DNA from: Nematopogon swammerdamellus
Lineage: Eukaryota; Arthropoda; Insecta; Lepidoptera; Adelidae
Reading direction: 5' to 3'
DNA: 64,000 nt
Assembly (NCBI GenBank): GCA_946902875.1
Contig: OX336343.1
Coordinates: 6,375,754 to 6,439,753, forward strand
The notes beneath the pieces were generated by a model, which was given only the letters and a program-made list of their open reading frames with translations, searched no databases and had not been told where the DNA came from. Below are positions 33,601 through 44,386 of the stretch, one piece after another (positions within the stretch are counted from its first letter, which is position 1; every line of letters starts with the position of its first letter). Both the position numbers and the translations under genes were made by a program.

Positions 33601-34739
33601 CTGAGAAAAGAAAAATGTTTAATACGTCTACGAACATCTGATTCTCTAAATGGTGAAATGTGTAATATGCATCGAAAATTATTTTGATGGAAATTTGAAA
33701 TGTATAATACGCCTGGTCCTCTAAGAACTGAGAAAGCCTAAGTGATTTAATTACAAAATGTGAAAACGAGTAGGTGATTTAAACGACATTTCTATAAAAA
33801 GCAATGAAATCGTGGCGTTTAACACAAACATAATTTTATATGCTAGCCTTATTTTGGAAAGGAAAAATGTGTAAACCGCCAGTTTTTTTCAAGCTATCGA
33901 CTCGACACCGAGCTAGTTCGACGCAGAATTTTTTTCTGATTTCAACGGTGTATATAACTCATATTCGCCCAAGTGGCGTATTATACATTCTTCCTTTCCA
34001 CCGTCGAAATGACCCCACTTACCTACAAAAAAATTGTGTCGGTCGATGTTGATTTTTTTACTTTTTGTTATTTTTATTATTGGTTGATAAATCGGCCATA
34101 ATAAATAACATATTTTTTTGTGAAAATTTCAACGGGCTACCTATTACGGTTCAAGAGATACAACCTTCGGACAGACGGACGGACGGACAGACAGACAGAT
34201 AGACAGACGGCGTAGGCTTAGTAATTAATAGGGTCCCGTACCTGATACGGAACCCTAAAAACAATGTGTAGGTAACTACTTATACGGCCGATATACAATT
34301 CAACAGAATTATGTAAGCACCTATGCACACTAGAAATAATTTATTCGATTGTTACTTTCTTGATAAGAAAGTAACAAGCGAATAAATTTCTTGTTAAGAA
34401 AGTATCTAAGTAGAATTCTGACAAAGTATGGGTTGACGATTTAGGTATGATCAGACATCGATGGTATGATCGAACTAGGTTGACGACGATATCCTCTCAA
34501 TGAAATACCTAGTTACTCCCAGAACTGCAAGCGCTGCATACCACATTATCACAATAACACACACTCACACACAAATCACATACACACCAAACCACATGCC
34601 ATGCTCTTCTATTACGCAAACAGTACTAGTAGGTACTAATAAATTCTACACTCTGACACTACACTACATCAATAACACTATGAGAGCACGAACCTTGCTA
34701 AATCTTTATGGAATTTCATAAGTGCTGAGACATACACAA

Positions 34740-35070
34740 AGAAAGGTAAGTGGAATCCGCTCAACATCCTGATGGAGAGTGTCGTCGGTCGTCGCGTAGA
34801 ACGTGCGCCCGAGCGGTTAGCGAGTGAGCTCACCAGTGAGCTATTCACTTCCACATTCACACAGCCGCCAACTACACTGTCTGTACATACCAACACACAC
34901 ACAGCGCTGCAGTATCTGTTCTGCTGCTGTCGCGTTTCGGGGTTTCGGGTTCGGCGTCGGGGTTTTCAGGGCCGCCGCCGCGCTCCATTCTGTGAGCGCG
35001 ACGGCGCGCGGCGGCCCTGAAACCGACCTGTCGACCGACCGGCCGACCTCTCCTTGCGTTTCAGTTAGGG
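34740..35070. other. GC/CpG-rich island with weak first-exon candidates
   Basis: The sequence turns sharply GC-rich. On the - strand an ATG at 34988 opens a frame MERGGGPENPDAEPETPKRD that runs about 33 codons to a possible donor GTATGT (34890). On the + strand a strong donor AAAGGTAAGT lies near 34745 and a pyrimidine-rich acceptor near 35065. This could be a promoter and first exon, but no partner exons were found and no domain is visible. Confidence 0.25.
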
Positions 35071-35474
35071 TTGACAACGAAAAACACGGGTGTTTTTCGT
35101 TTCTTTCACGCATGATACCAATACTGGATGCAATTTTAAAATAATCGTATTTTTTGAAAATTTTGTAAAAACATTATTGGAATCAGTTTTCAATAACGTT
35201 TTTAATACATGATTCATACAAATTTTGCAATTATTATTATTTTTTACTATATTAAGAGCATTTAATTGATGTGTTATTGGAAGGGTTAAATATTTTACGT
35301 AGGTTCGACTGTCGACAGCAACAGAAGACGGTTCGACACCCGATGCTTCCGTGTTCAAAAGTACAGCGTACTTTAGATCAGTCAGACAGTCAGTCAGCGT
35401 GTAAGCGTCCACTATGATAACGTTCTTCTATTTTTTAACGCTAACATAACCACCGAATAAATTATGCACAACAA

Positions 35475-35479
35475 GCACA

Positions 35480-35543
<64 letters not shown>

Positions 35544-35560
35544 CACACGCACACACACAA
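35475..35560. repeat. (CACG)n microsatellite
   Basis: About twenty uninterrupted ACGC/CACG tetranucleotide units, trailing into CACA repeats. Confidence 0.9.
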
Positions 35561-35685
35561 AGAGTCTATCTGCCTGCGCCATATCTACGTAACTACGTAA
35601 ACACGACCATACTTTATCATATCATTCACTCCTGTTGGACTTGGAACTAGGTCAACTAGGTATAGAATACGGGTGCGGGTGGTTA

Positions 35686-36004
35686 AAAAAAAACCGGCGA
35701 GTGCGAGTTGAACTCGCGCACCGAGGGTTCCTTCCTTGCCATGTCATGGTTAGCGCCTCTCACGCCATCTATGGCGTGTTATGAAATGCTTCATATTAGT
35801 TAAATAAATTTCATGATTAATTAAAATGCTTCACAATCTATTCGGTAGATGGCGCGCGCGCATACACTTTTTGGTTTCTTCTATGGGATGGGAATCCCCG
35901 TGATTTTTTTACTTTTTCTTATTTTTATTATTTGTTGTTATATCGGCCGTAATAATAACACATATTCTGTGAAAATTTCAACGTGCTACCTATTACGGTT
36001 CAAG
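35686..36004 (-). repeat. G-family repeat
   Basis: Reverse-orientation landmarks are GCGAGTTGAACTCGCGCACC at the left end, then GTGAAAATTTCAACGTGCTA and CTATTACGGTTCAAGAGAT. It runs straight into the 100-bp tandem array. Confidence 0.55.
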
Positions 36005-36304
36005 AGATGGATAGATCTCACCGAGACCTTAAGTTTTAGTACCAACACGATGGGTCTAGCACCAGTGGTTCTCGAGTTATGGCCAAAACAAAAGTTCATG
36101 TGACAGATGGATAGATCTCACCGAGACCTTAAGTTTGAGTACCAACACGATGGGTCTAGCACCAGTCGTTCTCGAGTTATGACCAAAACAAAAGTTCACG
36201 TGACAGATGGATAGATCTCACCGAGACCTTAAGTTTGAGTACCAACACGATGGGTCTAGCACCAGTGGTTCTCGAGTTATGACCAAAACAAAAGTTCATG
36301 TGAC
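36005..36304 (+). repeat. Three perfect-period 100-bp tandem repeats
   Basis: AGATGGATAGATCTCACCG begins at 36005, 36105 and 36205, and a fourth copy starts at 36305 but is cut after AGATGGATA. Units differ by only a few bases. About two units in the opposite orientation occur at 46000-46195, again next to a G-type repeat. Confidence 0.85.
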
Positions 36305-36595
36305 AGATGGATATTATGTGTTTGACTTATTTTTGCACTGAAATACCGTGATCGTATCCCACAGTGAAGAAATTATGGTTACCCTACTTCATAACCATAA
36401 TATAATATCTTCAGTTCAGCCGTTCATTGGGCTGCCACACTTGCCAACACTCTTTTATGAACATTAGGCGGATAAAAACGCATTGATTAAGTTTATACGC
36501 GTGAATTAAAGTTTAATTCTATTATTTCAATAAAAAACCTCACTTAAATCCAGCCATAAATTCAAATTGAAATTACATAAAAGAAATTAAGTAAC

Positions 36596-36720
36596 TAAGG
36601 CGAGGCCGAAGGCCGAGCTACGTTCGAAAAATTGAAAAACCATCTCGAAGAAAGCAAGTAACTAAGGGCGAGGCCGAAGGCCGAGCTGCGTTCAGCAAGA
36701 AGCTAAACCATCTCGAATAA
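36596..36720 (+). repeat. GGCCGAAGGCC minisatellite, short array
   Basis: Two 67-68-bp units contain GCGAGGCCGAAGGCCGAGCT followed by GCGTTCAGCAAGAA-type sequence and CATCTCGAA. The same unit forms longer arrays at 37690-37975 (inverted) and 62172-62510. Confidence 0.65.
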
Positions 36721-36732
36721 AGTTAATTAATA

Positions 36733-36990
36733 TTAAGATTGTTTATTGTTTATTGTTTATTGTATAATTTCATCCATAGGTAGGTAACCTACGCTTGGGC
36801 ATGTCGAAAATTCCGCCAGTTCTAAATTCAATGCGAAGAAGAACTGACAAACAAACTTCGCAAGTCACAATGTTTTGTTAGTACCTTATTATTATATTAT
36901 AGTAACTTACAAATAATTAACCCATAGTACCGCTCACAAGAGCATTAATATTTACAGCATAAACATGAATACTGAAGAATCTGACCAGAT
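36733..36990 (+). repeat. 260-bp direct repeat, copy 1
   Basis: TGTTTATTGTTTATTG to GAAGAATCTGACCA is repeated with few changes at 38318-38640. The pair flanks about 1.3 kb, which contains a LINE fragment and GGCCGAAGGCC repeats. TG...CA ends recall LTRs, but no 5-bp target duplication was found. Confidence 0.6.
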
Positions 36991-37059
36991 TGAGTTAATT
37001 TAATTGAAATTTTATTATAAAGCCCACGCTTCTGACGGCAAATATACCGTGCATCCTAG

Positions 37060-37597
37060 AACCTCGCGGTTATTCCCGGCTGGATGGCAAGAGGCCCGAT
37101 GCTATTACCTTAGTGCCATGGACTAAGGGTAGTTCTTTGATGTGGGACGCCACTTGTGTTCTCACATTGGCTCCAAGTCACGTTAGGACATCTTCAAGAG
37201 CGGCTGGCGCGGCCTAGGCTAGGGCGGAGAGTCTTTGCGCTAGACTGAACGACTTTGTACCACTAGGATCTAAGTAGTAGATTACGATTTTGTTATTGTT
37301 GTCCGGTCTATATGGAAGAGGGTGGGTTTAATGTCTTTGCTCAAACGCAACAAATCTAGAAATATAATTCAAGATTTCGAATTTGTTGCGTTTGCGGTTG
37401 AAACCCTCAGTCCGTGGAGCAGTGAAGCCAAAAGAGGCTTGGGCCTCTGCTGGTTGACGCAACTGGTGTCCCGCCATCAAGGGCTTATGTACTTCATTCA
37501 AAGGGTAAGCCTTGCCATCCACCCCGGGGGTAATGCCGCAAGTGCTCTAAGAACATTTGAAAATGCCCGTTTTGATAGTTATTTTAATGTTTGTTAG
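37060..37597 (+). pseudogene. LINE ORF2 C-terminal remnant
   Basis: The + strand encodes [37 protein letters not shown], a stop, ARAESL and ARLNDFVPL. After a disrupted stretch an open frame gives EFVAFAVETLSPW and QRVSLAIHPGGNAASAL. The order PDG/WDATC/PFAVETLGPW/QRISLAIQRGNAAS is a familiar C-terminal block of a widespread animal LINE reverse-transcriptase family. Internal stops show it is dead. Confidence 0.6.
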
Positions 37598-37689
37598 GTA
37601 GGTTTTAATTCTTTAGTTATTAATATTACTTTTTTATTTTTATGAAATAAATAAATTGAGTAAACGATATTATATTCTATCGAAAAAAG

Positions 37690-37975
37690 GAAGTCTTTAA
37701 GGGCGAGGCCCGAAGGCGGAAGAGGGTTTTTGGTTTACCTGAACGCAGCTCGGACTTCGGCCTCGCACTTAGTTCCTTCCTTTCTTCCAGAAGGTTTATC
37801 GTCTTCCTGAACGCAGCTCGACCTTCGGCCTCGCCCTTACTTACTTCCTTTATTTGGGAAAGGTTTATCGTTTACCTGAAAGCAGCTCGGCCTTCGACCT
37901 CGCCCTTAGTTACTTACATTCTTCTTTGGAATACGAATTTCACGCGAGCGAAGCCGCGGGCAACAGCTAGTAATA
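37690..37975 (+). repeat. GGCCGAAGGCC minisatellite with GCGGGCAACAGCTAGTA end
   Basis: Three units read in the complementary sense (AGCTCGGCCTTCGACCTCG and similar), followed by AATTTCACGCGAGCGAAGCC and GCGGGCAACAGCTAGTA. The same combination in opposite orientation is at 62172-62510, and the end alone is at 56021-56056. This suggests one element with a tandem-repeat body and a fixed end. Confidence 0.6.
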
Positions 37976-38042
37976 AATATATTGCAATTACTGGATTGCT
38001 TTGTGTCTGATCTGAGATGATGGCCAACAAAAAAAAAAAATT

Positions 38043-38250
38043 AATAAAACTAACACGGTTGGCTACCTCACCTACTACATCCGTGATGTCAGCCATTGTT
38101 CATGTGTCAGCCCATATGTGAACTAGGTGCCATATCAGTGCTTCCCTTCGGTCGTGCCAGCTATACGAACTAGACGGAAAACACGAACTATTTTACATAA
38201 CTATTTCAAACGACTTTTCATTCAGTGCGATGGTACCAACCCGCATTGCA
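38043..38250 (-). repeat. SINE, partial copy
   Basis: ACACGGTTGGCTACCTCACC to GATGGTACCAACCCG matches the 3' two-thirds of the SINE on the - strand, with a small internal insertion near 38098. The head is missing. Confidence 0.6.
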
Positions 38251-38317
38251 TGAATGGTCGTTAAGTAACCATCAACAGTAGTAGGCATTACATAAATGTA
38301 CATCACGCACTCCGTAT

Positions 38318-38640
38318 CATTGTTTATTGTTTATTGTATAATTTCATCCTAGGTAGGTAACTTACGCTTGCATATGTCGAAAATTCCGCCAGTTCTAAAT
38401 TCAATGCGAAGAAGAACAGCTGACAAACAAACTTCGCAAGTCACAATGTTTTGTTAGTACCTTATACGTATTATATTATAGTAACTTACAAATAATTAAA
38501 CCATACTACCGCACACGAGAGCATTAATATTAAATATTAATGCTCTCAGATTCTTCAGTATTCATGTTTATGCTGTAAATTTTACAGCATAAACATGAAT
38601 ACTGAAGAATCTGACCACTCTGCTTATTTACATTACCTAT
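38318..38640 (+). repeat. 260-bp direct repeat, copy 2, with internal palindrome
   Basis: It duplicates 36733-36990. In this copy the end is extended by a palindrome at about 38517-38626: GAGCATTAATATT and its complement, then TCAGATTCTTCAGTATTC and its complement. Confidence 0.6.
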
Positions 38641-38869
38641 GTCTCATTCCTATATCTATTCCATCTATATCAGATCCATTCTATATCAGATTCCATCGCA
38701 CACTGAAATCTCATAAAATTCTCATACTAAAGCTAATATTTATGTAAACGTCTTGTCCTGCCTATAGTCAATGTTAGGTATATTAATCAGCTTATAAGCT
38801 TTGAACGGAAGCGTTTAACTTTCGCACCGAAAATCTAGTTCCGTGAAAGGTCTAGGAATCGATCTAGAC

Positions 38870-39327
38870 CAGTGGTTCTTAACCGGTGGTCCGCGGAACA
38901 CCAGTGGTCCGCGGAAGCTCCCGAAGTGGTCCGCGAAGCCATCTATTTATTTTCATCAGCATATCTATGCGAGCAGGGGTTCTCGGCGCATCTGATAATT
39001 AAAAACAAGAACCGAAATCGGTTGGATGCTAGTGCCGACATGCGTTTGACTTTGAGTAGCACTGAACCAAGGATTCAGCAGTTAGTAAAGAGTATGCAGT
39101 CAAAAAAAATCGCAATAAAATGTTATCAGTAATGCAAAACTTTCGTAAAAAATTTAAATACCGTTGGCTTTGAACAATTGTATACGTGTTTTATTTGTAG
39201 AGTAGATAGATAGAACAACTGTTTAATTTAATATTTATTGCATATTACCTCCAAACGGTTGGTGGTCCCTGGCAAGACAGAAATTTTGCCAAATGGTCCC
39301 TCATCACTAAAAGATTAAGAACCACTG
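38870..39327 (+). mobile_element. 458-bp hAT derivative with 8-bp target duplication
   Basis: The ends CAGTGGTTCTTAACC and, inverted, GATTAAGAACCACTG are flanked by ATCTAGAC at 38862-38869 and 39328-39335. From about 38935 to 39132 an open frame encodes LFSSAYLCEQGFSAHLIIKN, RLDASADMRLTLSSTEPRI and a lysine-rich end, the C-terminal dimerisation region of ZBED5/SCAND3-like hAT transposases. Everything upstream of it is deleted, so the copy is non-autonomous. Confidence 0.85.
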
Positions 39328-39980
39328 ATCTAGACGATCGTAGACGATGCTTCATCAACATTTCATTCAATCGGAATAACACTATTGCCTCCGTGCCCGC
39401 GGCCCGCGGCGCCTCCGCCGCATCGCCGATATCAATTTCAAATCGATCCGTAACGAGAAACGTTTTGCAAAACATCATTAGTGTCACTCATATTGAATAC
39501 TCTCACTTCTGAATCATGTATAATTGCATAAAAAATGATAATGAATGCAAGTATCTAATACCGATGTGATGGAACTATGTCAGTCGTAAAATGTTCGAGT
39601 GTGGTTCGAGTAATTGATTCAGTTCAGTCTACAGCTAGCTCTAAAACTTTGATACACTTGTGCAATTTTTTTTAAATTCAGCGCGCTTAAATTATGATCT
39701 TAGGAATGTTCGTTCATACGATAGAAAACTGATAGCTTCAAATGCACCCTACAATCGGTACCTACATACATACTATCACGCTGTATACCGGTGATAGGGA
39801 TAAGCAGTGTAATCGGTATTGTGCTGCAATATCTCTGTTAAATTGCAGCACAACACGTTTAGCCATAATAACAAGTAATAATTTAGAACAAGTTTTTTTT
39901 TGGCTATATCCTCGACTTAATATTTTTTATTTTTTTCTATGTTATATTTTACGTAAATAAAACTTAGTATGTAAGTAATG
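39328..39980. other. Unassigned stretch with a W fragment
   Basis: A GC-rich run lies at 39395-39430. A diverged W-family fragment in reverse orientation spans 39775-39868 (GATAAGCAGTGTAATCGG, TTGTGCTGCAAT). No gene is recognised. Confidence 0.35.
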
Positions 39981-39984
39981 ATGA

Positions 39985-40083
39985 GATGAGAAGAGCGGAA
40001 GACCGCGTGTGGTGGCGTGCCTTGGGAGAGGCCTATGTCCAGCAGTGGACCGATACAGTCTGATGATGATGATGATGATGTAA
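39985..40083 (+). pseudogene. RTE-type LINE 3' end
   Basis: The + strand encodes EDRVWWRALGEAYVQQWTDTV followed by a stop, and the stop runs into GATGATGATGATG. This is the standard C terminus and tail of lepidopteran RTE-like elements. Confidence 0.7.
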
Positions 40084-40531
40084 GTAATATTAAAAAAGAA
40101 CCTCTATAAGGTTCCGGTTCTTCCATAAAGATTGCATCGCTGAATGGGACATGACAAAAACAATGATTACGAACAATACTGAATATTATGTTGTGTGTTC
40201 TTTATGGCGAGATAAATATCTGAATCTAAATCTGAATCAAGTAAGTAACAAGTAAGGCACGAGGACAGTTTCCTGCCAACTAAATTACTGTGAAAGGACA
40301 GTGTCGAGTAAGAACTGTCTATTCTGTCGCCCTTTAGCACGGCGTCTTGCCCTTATCTCATTTTATGACATGCAAGGGGAGAGAGACATGCAGTGGGCCT
40401 GTTCTTTTCAAGTGAAGTGCCTACTGGGACGCACACAGTAGGTTACAAACAGTACCTGGAATCTTGTCTATCCCATCCTACTAATATTTTCACGCCTTTT
40501 TCACGTTTATAAATTGAAAAGGGCGACTAAG

Positions 40532-40830
40532 GGATTCCACGTTAAACTGTAGGTCCCTTCCCTTCTTACCTTACTAGGTGGTAGGGTTTATCCCGGCCGC
40601 GTTGGTACCACGGCACTGAGCGAAACGTCGGTCGAAACGGCTATGTAAATAGTTCGTATTTTCCGTCCAGTTCAGTGTAGCCGACATGAAATGAAGGGAA
40701 GCACTGACATGGCACCTAGTTCACCCGGTCAGTATTACTTAATCTGTGACCCGGTGTTAATGGGCTGACATCACGGATGTTGTAACTTGTAGGTGATGTA
40801 GCCCACCGTGTCAGTGTCTATAAAAAAAAA
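40532..40830 (+). repeat. SINE, 5'-truncated copy
   Basis: It starts within the B-box region (GGATTCCACGTTAAACTGTA) and continues to the A-rich tail. W-family sequence lies on both sides (40322-40430 and 40831 on), so it may have inserted into or beside a W repeat. Confidence 0.7.
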
Positions 40831-41095
40831 GGAAAAGATGCCGTGCATAAGGGCGATAGGCTAGCCACCTCTCACCTCGGCATGGTCCTTCCACCGAATC
40901 ATGCAGCAGGTGGGTCTTCGTGCCTTACTTGCTGTTTGATAGCTATCTTGTCCTAATACTTTGTTAAATGTGGTGTTCGGTGTTGTGCTGTAATTTACAA
41001 GAGTACTTGCAGTAAAACACCGACTACTCTGCTTACCACGATTTTCGGGATACAGCATTGTATATATGTACCTATGTATGTATGTATGTAATAGA
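40831..41095 (+). repeat. W-family repeat
   Basis: GATGCCGTGCATAAGGGCGA, CATGCAGCAGGTGGGTCTTC and CGACTACTCTGCTTACC are present, ending in a TATGTATGTATG run. Confidence 0.65.
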
Positions 41096-41324
41096 CTTAT
41101 GTAGATACCTTAGGTCTTACCTACTTCCGTAGCGTCGCCGATGCCCAGGCATTAAACGTTAATGAGAATAATTTAATAAAAAACTTGCAGCATTCTGTAT
41201 AAAAGAAGCGGGCGGGATGGGATGCATGAGAACTTGCATTTGACGCGGTCGCAGTGCGTGGCCACCGCGGCGGACGACACTAATTCTGCATTGGCGGATG
41301 TTCGTATGATATTACGATAGACTC

Positions 41325-41638
41325 GACCATTGGAGGCTGACCGTGGTTCGGATTCCACGTCAAACTGTAGGTCTCTTCCCTTCTTACCTTACTAGGTGGT
41401 AGGGTTTATCCCGCCCGGGTTGGTACCACTGCACTGGATGAAACGTCGGTCGAAACGGCTATGTAAATAGTTCGTGTTTTCCGACCAGTTCATTGTAGCT
41501 GACATGAAATGAAGGGAAGCACTGACATGGCACCTAGTTCAACCGGTGTTATGGGCTGACATCACAGATGTTGTAGGCATATGGTTGTAGGTGATGTAGC
41601 CAACTAGCCAACCGTGCCAGTTTCCATTAAAAAAAAAC
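41325..41638 (+). repeat. SINE, 5'-truncated copy
   Basis: It begins just before the B-box-like GGTTCGGATTCC and runs to a poly(A) tail at 41629-41638. A 12-bp insertion (GCATATGGTTGT) interrupts the 3' part. Confidence 0.7.
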
Positions 41639-42011
41639 TTTTATCCAATGATATTATATTATGTTAAAAAGGAGGTAGATAGGTTATACGAGCTCCCAAA
41701 GCGGCACATTAAATACAAGACCACAGTCCTGTTTGAAGTTAGTCGCGCACCAACTACGCACGCGTTCAGACGTGCGTCGTCCTTCCTAAGTAGTTATCAG
41801 TTATACCAACCGCCACACAACTTGAATTCCCTCCCTTAATAATTGGAATGAGACTATTCGAGTCGGCGCATCACTTTATAGTTCTTCCTCTCAACTTTTC
41901 AAGGACGTGCCATGTGTGAGCACTGTGCACTGAATGTCATATAGATAACCTATCTTTCCTTAAATATTATTGCTTTTATCGAATATTGTTATACTAAGTC
42001 TATTGAGATTT

Positions 42012-42409
42012 GCGAGCCAGCACAGTGGTGCGATCGGTCGATTGTCGTTAGGAATTATAAGCACACCTGGGCGCGGTCTGAAATTGTATGGGTGACCATT
42101 GAACCGTCGGAGGCTGACGGTGGTTCGGGTTCCACGCCCAACTGTAGGTCCTTTCTTACCTTACTAGGTAGTAGGGTTTAACCCACCCAGGTTGGTGCCA
42201 TCGCACTGAATGAAATGTCGGTCTAAACGGCTACCTACGTAAATAGTTCGTGTTTTTCATCTTCGTCGTTCACTTCGATGCATCTGTGCACGACCAAAGG
42301 GAAGCACTAACATGGCACCTAGTTCACCAAGGTGTTATATGTGCTGACATCACGGATGTTGTAAGTGATGTAGCCAACCGTGTCAGTGTCCATAAAAATA
42401 AAAAAAAAA
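42012..42409 (+). repeat. SINE, diverged full-length copy
   Basis: The head is GCGAGCCAGCACAGTGGTGC, the 5S-like part GGGCGCGGTCTGAAATT and ATGGGTGACC, and the B box GGTTCGGGTTCC. The tail is a mixed A/T-rich run. It is the most diverged of the full-length copies. Confidence 0.7.
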
Positions 42410-42612
42410 CAAAAAGATATTGGAACCTGATTTTTACCAAAATCGAGTCCTTAATTTAATTAAATCTTCAGTTATTTAAATATTTCCACTTTTCGAGTCG
42501 ATTGTCTATGAAGACATAGATAACACGCAATAAATTTATATGTAATAGAATAGAAAATGCTTTAGTGCTCCAATAAACAGCACATTAGAACATTTACATA
42601 CATACCACACAC

Positions 42613-42920
42613 ACTGTATCCCGACAATCAAGGTAAGCAGAGTAATCGGTGTTGTGCTGCAAGAACTCTGGAAAGTTGCAACACAACATCGACCACCACG
42701 TTTATCAAAGTATTCGGACAAGATATAACTATCATGCAGCAAGTAAGGCACGAAGACCCACCTGCTGCACGACTCGATGGAACGACCGTGCCAAGGTGAG
42801 AGGTGGCAAACCTGTCGCCCTTTAGCATGGCATCTCGTCCTTATCCCTTAGTCAACTTTTACGACATGCACGGGGAGAGACGCAGTAGGGCTATTATTTA
42901 TAAGTACCGGCCTCACACAG
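42613..42920 (-). repeat. W-family repeat
   Basis: Reverse orientation: TATCCCGACAATCAAGGTAA, then GTGTTGTGCTGCAA, GAAGACCCACCTGCTGCA and, near 42880, GGGGAGAGACGCAGTAGGGC. It is nearly complete. Confidence 0.65.
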
Positions 42921-43045
42921 AACTTTTACATAAGATGCAAAGGCGGACTTATACCTTACAGAGATTTGTTACAGTCAACCTTTGGATGTTTGCGGTTAGA
43001 GACTCGCCAATCATTTTCAAATATCAAAATTATTTAGCGGTATGG

Positions 43046-43372
43046 TTTTTTTTTATGGAAACTGACACGGTTGGCTACATCACCTACAAAATCCGTGATG
43101 TCAGCCCATAACACCGGGTGAAATTGGTGCCACGTCAGTGCTTCCCTTCGGTCGTGCCGGCTACACTGAACTGGACGGAAAACACAAACTATTTACCCCC
43201 GTATATTATTTCTCGACCTTCCATTCAGTGCGGTGGTACCAACCCGGGCGGGTTACACCATACCACCTAGTAATATAAGAAGGGAGTCATATCCCTTAGT
43301 CGCCTTTTACGACATACACGGGGAGAGATGCAGTGGGGCTATTCTTTTAAAGTACCGGCCCCACACGGTTCA
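43046..43372 (-). repeat. SINE fragment fused to a W 5' end
   Basis: SINE sequence (43046-43280) loses its head at CACCTAGTAATATAAGAAGG and continues into the W 5' segment (CCCTTAGTCGCCTTTTACGA...GCCCCACACGG). The same fusion, with a near-identical junction, occurs at 53185-53318. Confidence 0.6.
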
Positions 43373-44223
43373 AAGTAGTTGGTCATGAGAGAATCGAAAC
43401 CCGCTTTCATTGTCTTTGTATAAGTAACTTTAGCAGAATAAAAGAAAAAAAAATTAAACATTTCCGGTAGCTCCGACAAGAAATTTATTCTCTACCTAAA
43501 AGTGCAATATCACATTTGATTGACAAGTTAATGTTATGTGAGAGTGTAAGTGAGCGCGTCATATCCGCGTCTCTGCTCGAAGGAGAGTTACGTACGGTCA
43601 GAATCACAAACGTAGCTACACTTCAAGAACCATGTCGCTCTCGTTCGATTTTTGAATGCCTCAACAACCACTCTATAAGTCAGTGGTGTCCAACTGGTTT
43701 CGCCTTATGAGCTACATCAATATTTCTGTCAAGCCCAGGGGGCACCTTCAAGTAGGGACAGTACATAAGTATGACGTTTACCTATACATTTTAATGGGAT
43801 ACCTGGCTATTTAGATTTTCTGACCAATTTACAAAATCTGCTATATAATCCATATGACAGCATGACACAAGCATGACAGCATTAGGCCATTTTGACATGT
43901 TCTGGAGTCAAGGAATTTCTATACCTATTAATTTTTTAGAAAAAAAAATTCACTGAGAGTCGTATAGTTCCAGAACCCGCAAAATCCATTTCTCGAAAAA
44001 ATTAGTTATTAACTGTTTCGAATAAAGTATTTTATGTTCCTAACACAGTCCAATCCAGAGTGAATCGCAAAGAAAAATTAAAATTCTTTCCAGCTCCCTT
44101 GTAGTTTGTATGGGCGGCTATTTATCGAGGTGTCGTTTTTTCGTCTTACTGTAAAATCGTCCGAAACGGAGTTGGCGGGTTCTGGAACTATACCTGTGTG
44201 CGGGCGCATAAAAATAATGGTCT
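43373..44223. other. Unassigned stretch
   Basis: No gene or repeat family recognised. Short open frames have no domain. Confidence 0.25.
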
Positions 44224-44386
44224 GTTAACCAAAGCTGGCGCGTGCACAATACTCACACCTATGCAATTGTGCAAGGGCGAGTGAGACAGATCGGGTTTTC
44301 GTGATGCGTATGCCCCGATCTGTCTCACTCGCACTTGCACAATTGTATTGGTGTGATTACTGTGCACGCGCCAGCTTTGGTTAACC
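44224..44386. mobile_element. 162-bp hairpin MITE
   Basis: Arms of about 75 bp are near-perfect inverted copies: GTTAACCAAAGCTGGCGCGT, CAATTGTGCAAG and GAGTGAGACAGATCGGG with their complements. The loop is a short GTTTTCGTGATGCG segment. Confidence 0.75.

Larger units (their letters stand above)
27402..34048. mobile_element. Proposed large TIR element with repeated AATGTRTAATACGCC motifs
   Basis: CATCGACCG followed by an AT-rich run and AGGTAAGTGGGGTCATTT at 27402-27443 reappears inverted at 34002-34048. Beyond it, both sides share CGACGGTGGAAAGGAAGAATG (28394-28413; inverted near 33990-34010), the left part displaced by a foldback insertion. Variants of AATGTRTAATACGCC occur near 28410, 28598, 28638, 33613, 33656, 33698, 33812, 33863 and 33972, in both orientations. 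No transposase was recognised. Boundaries and unity are inferred. Confidence 0.45.

Noticed and set aside
37322..37597. Possible small host gene with FAVETLSPW motif
   Set aside because: The motif order identifies it as the C-terminal end of a LINE ORF2, and the upstream continuation has stops.
41198..41205. TATAAAAG followed by GC-rich DNA, resembling a core promoter
   Set aside because: No open frame, splice donor or gene follows within several hundred bases. SINE sequence begins at 41325.
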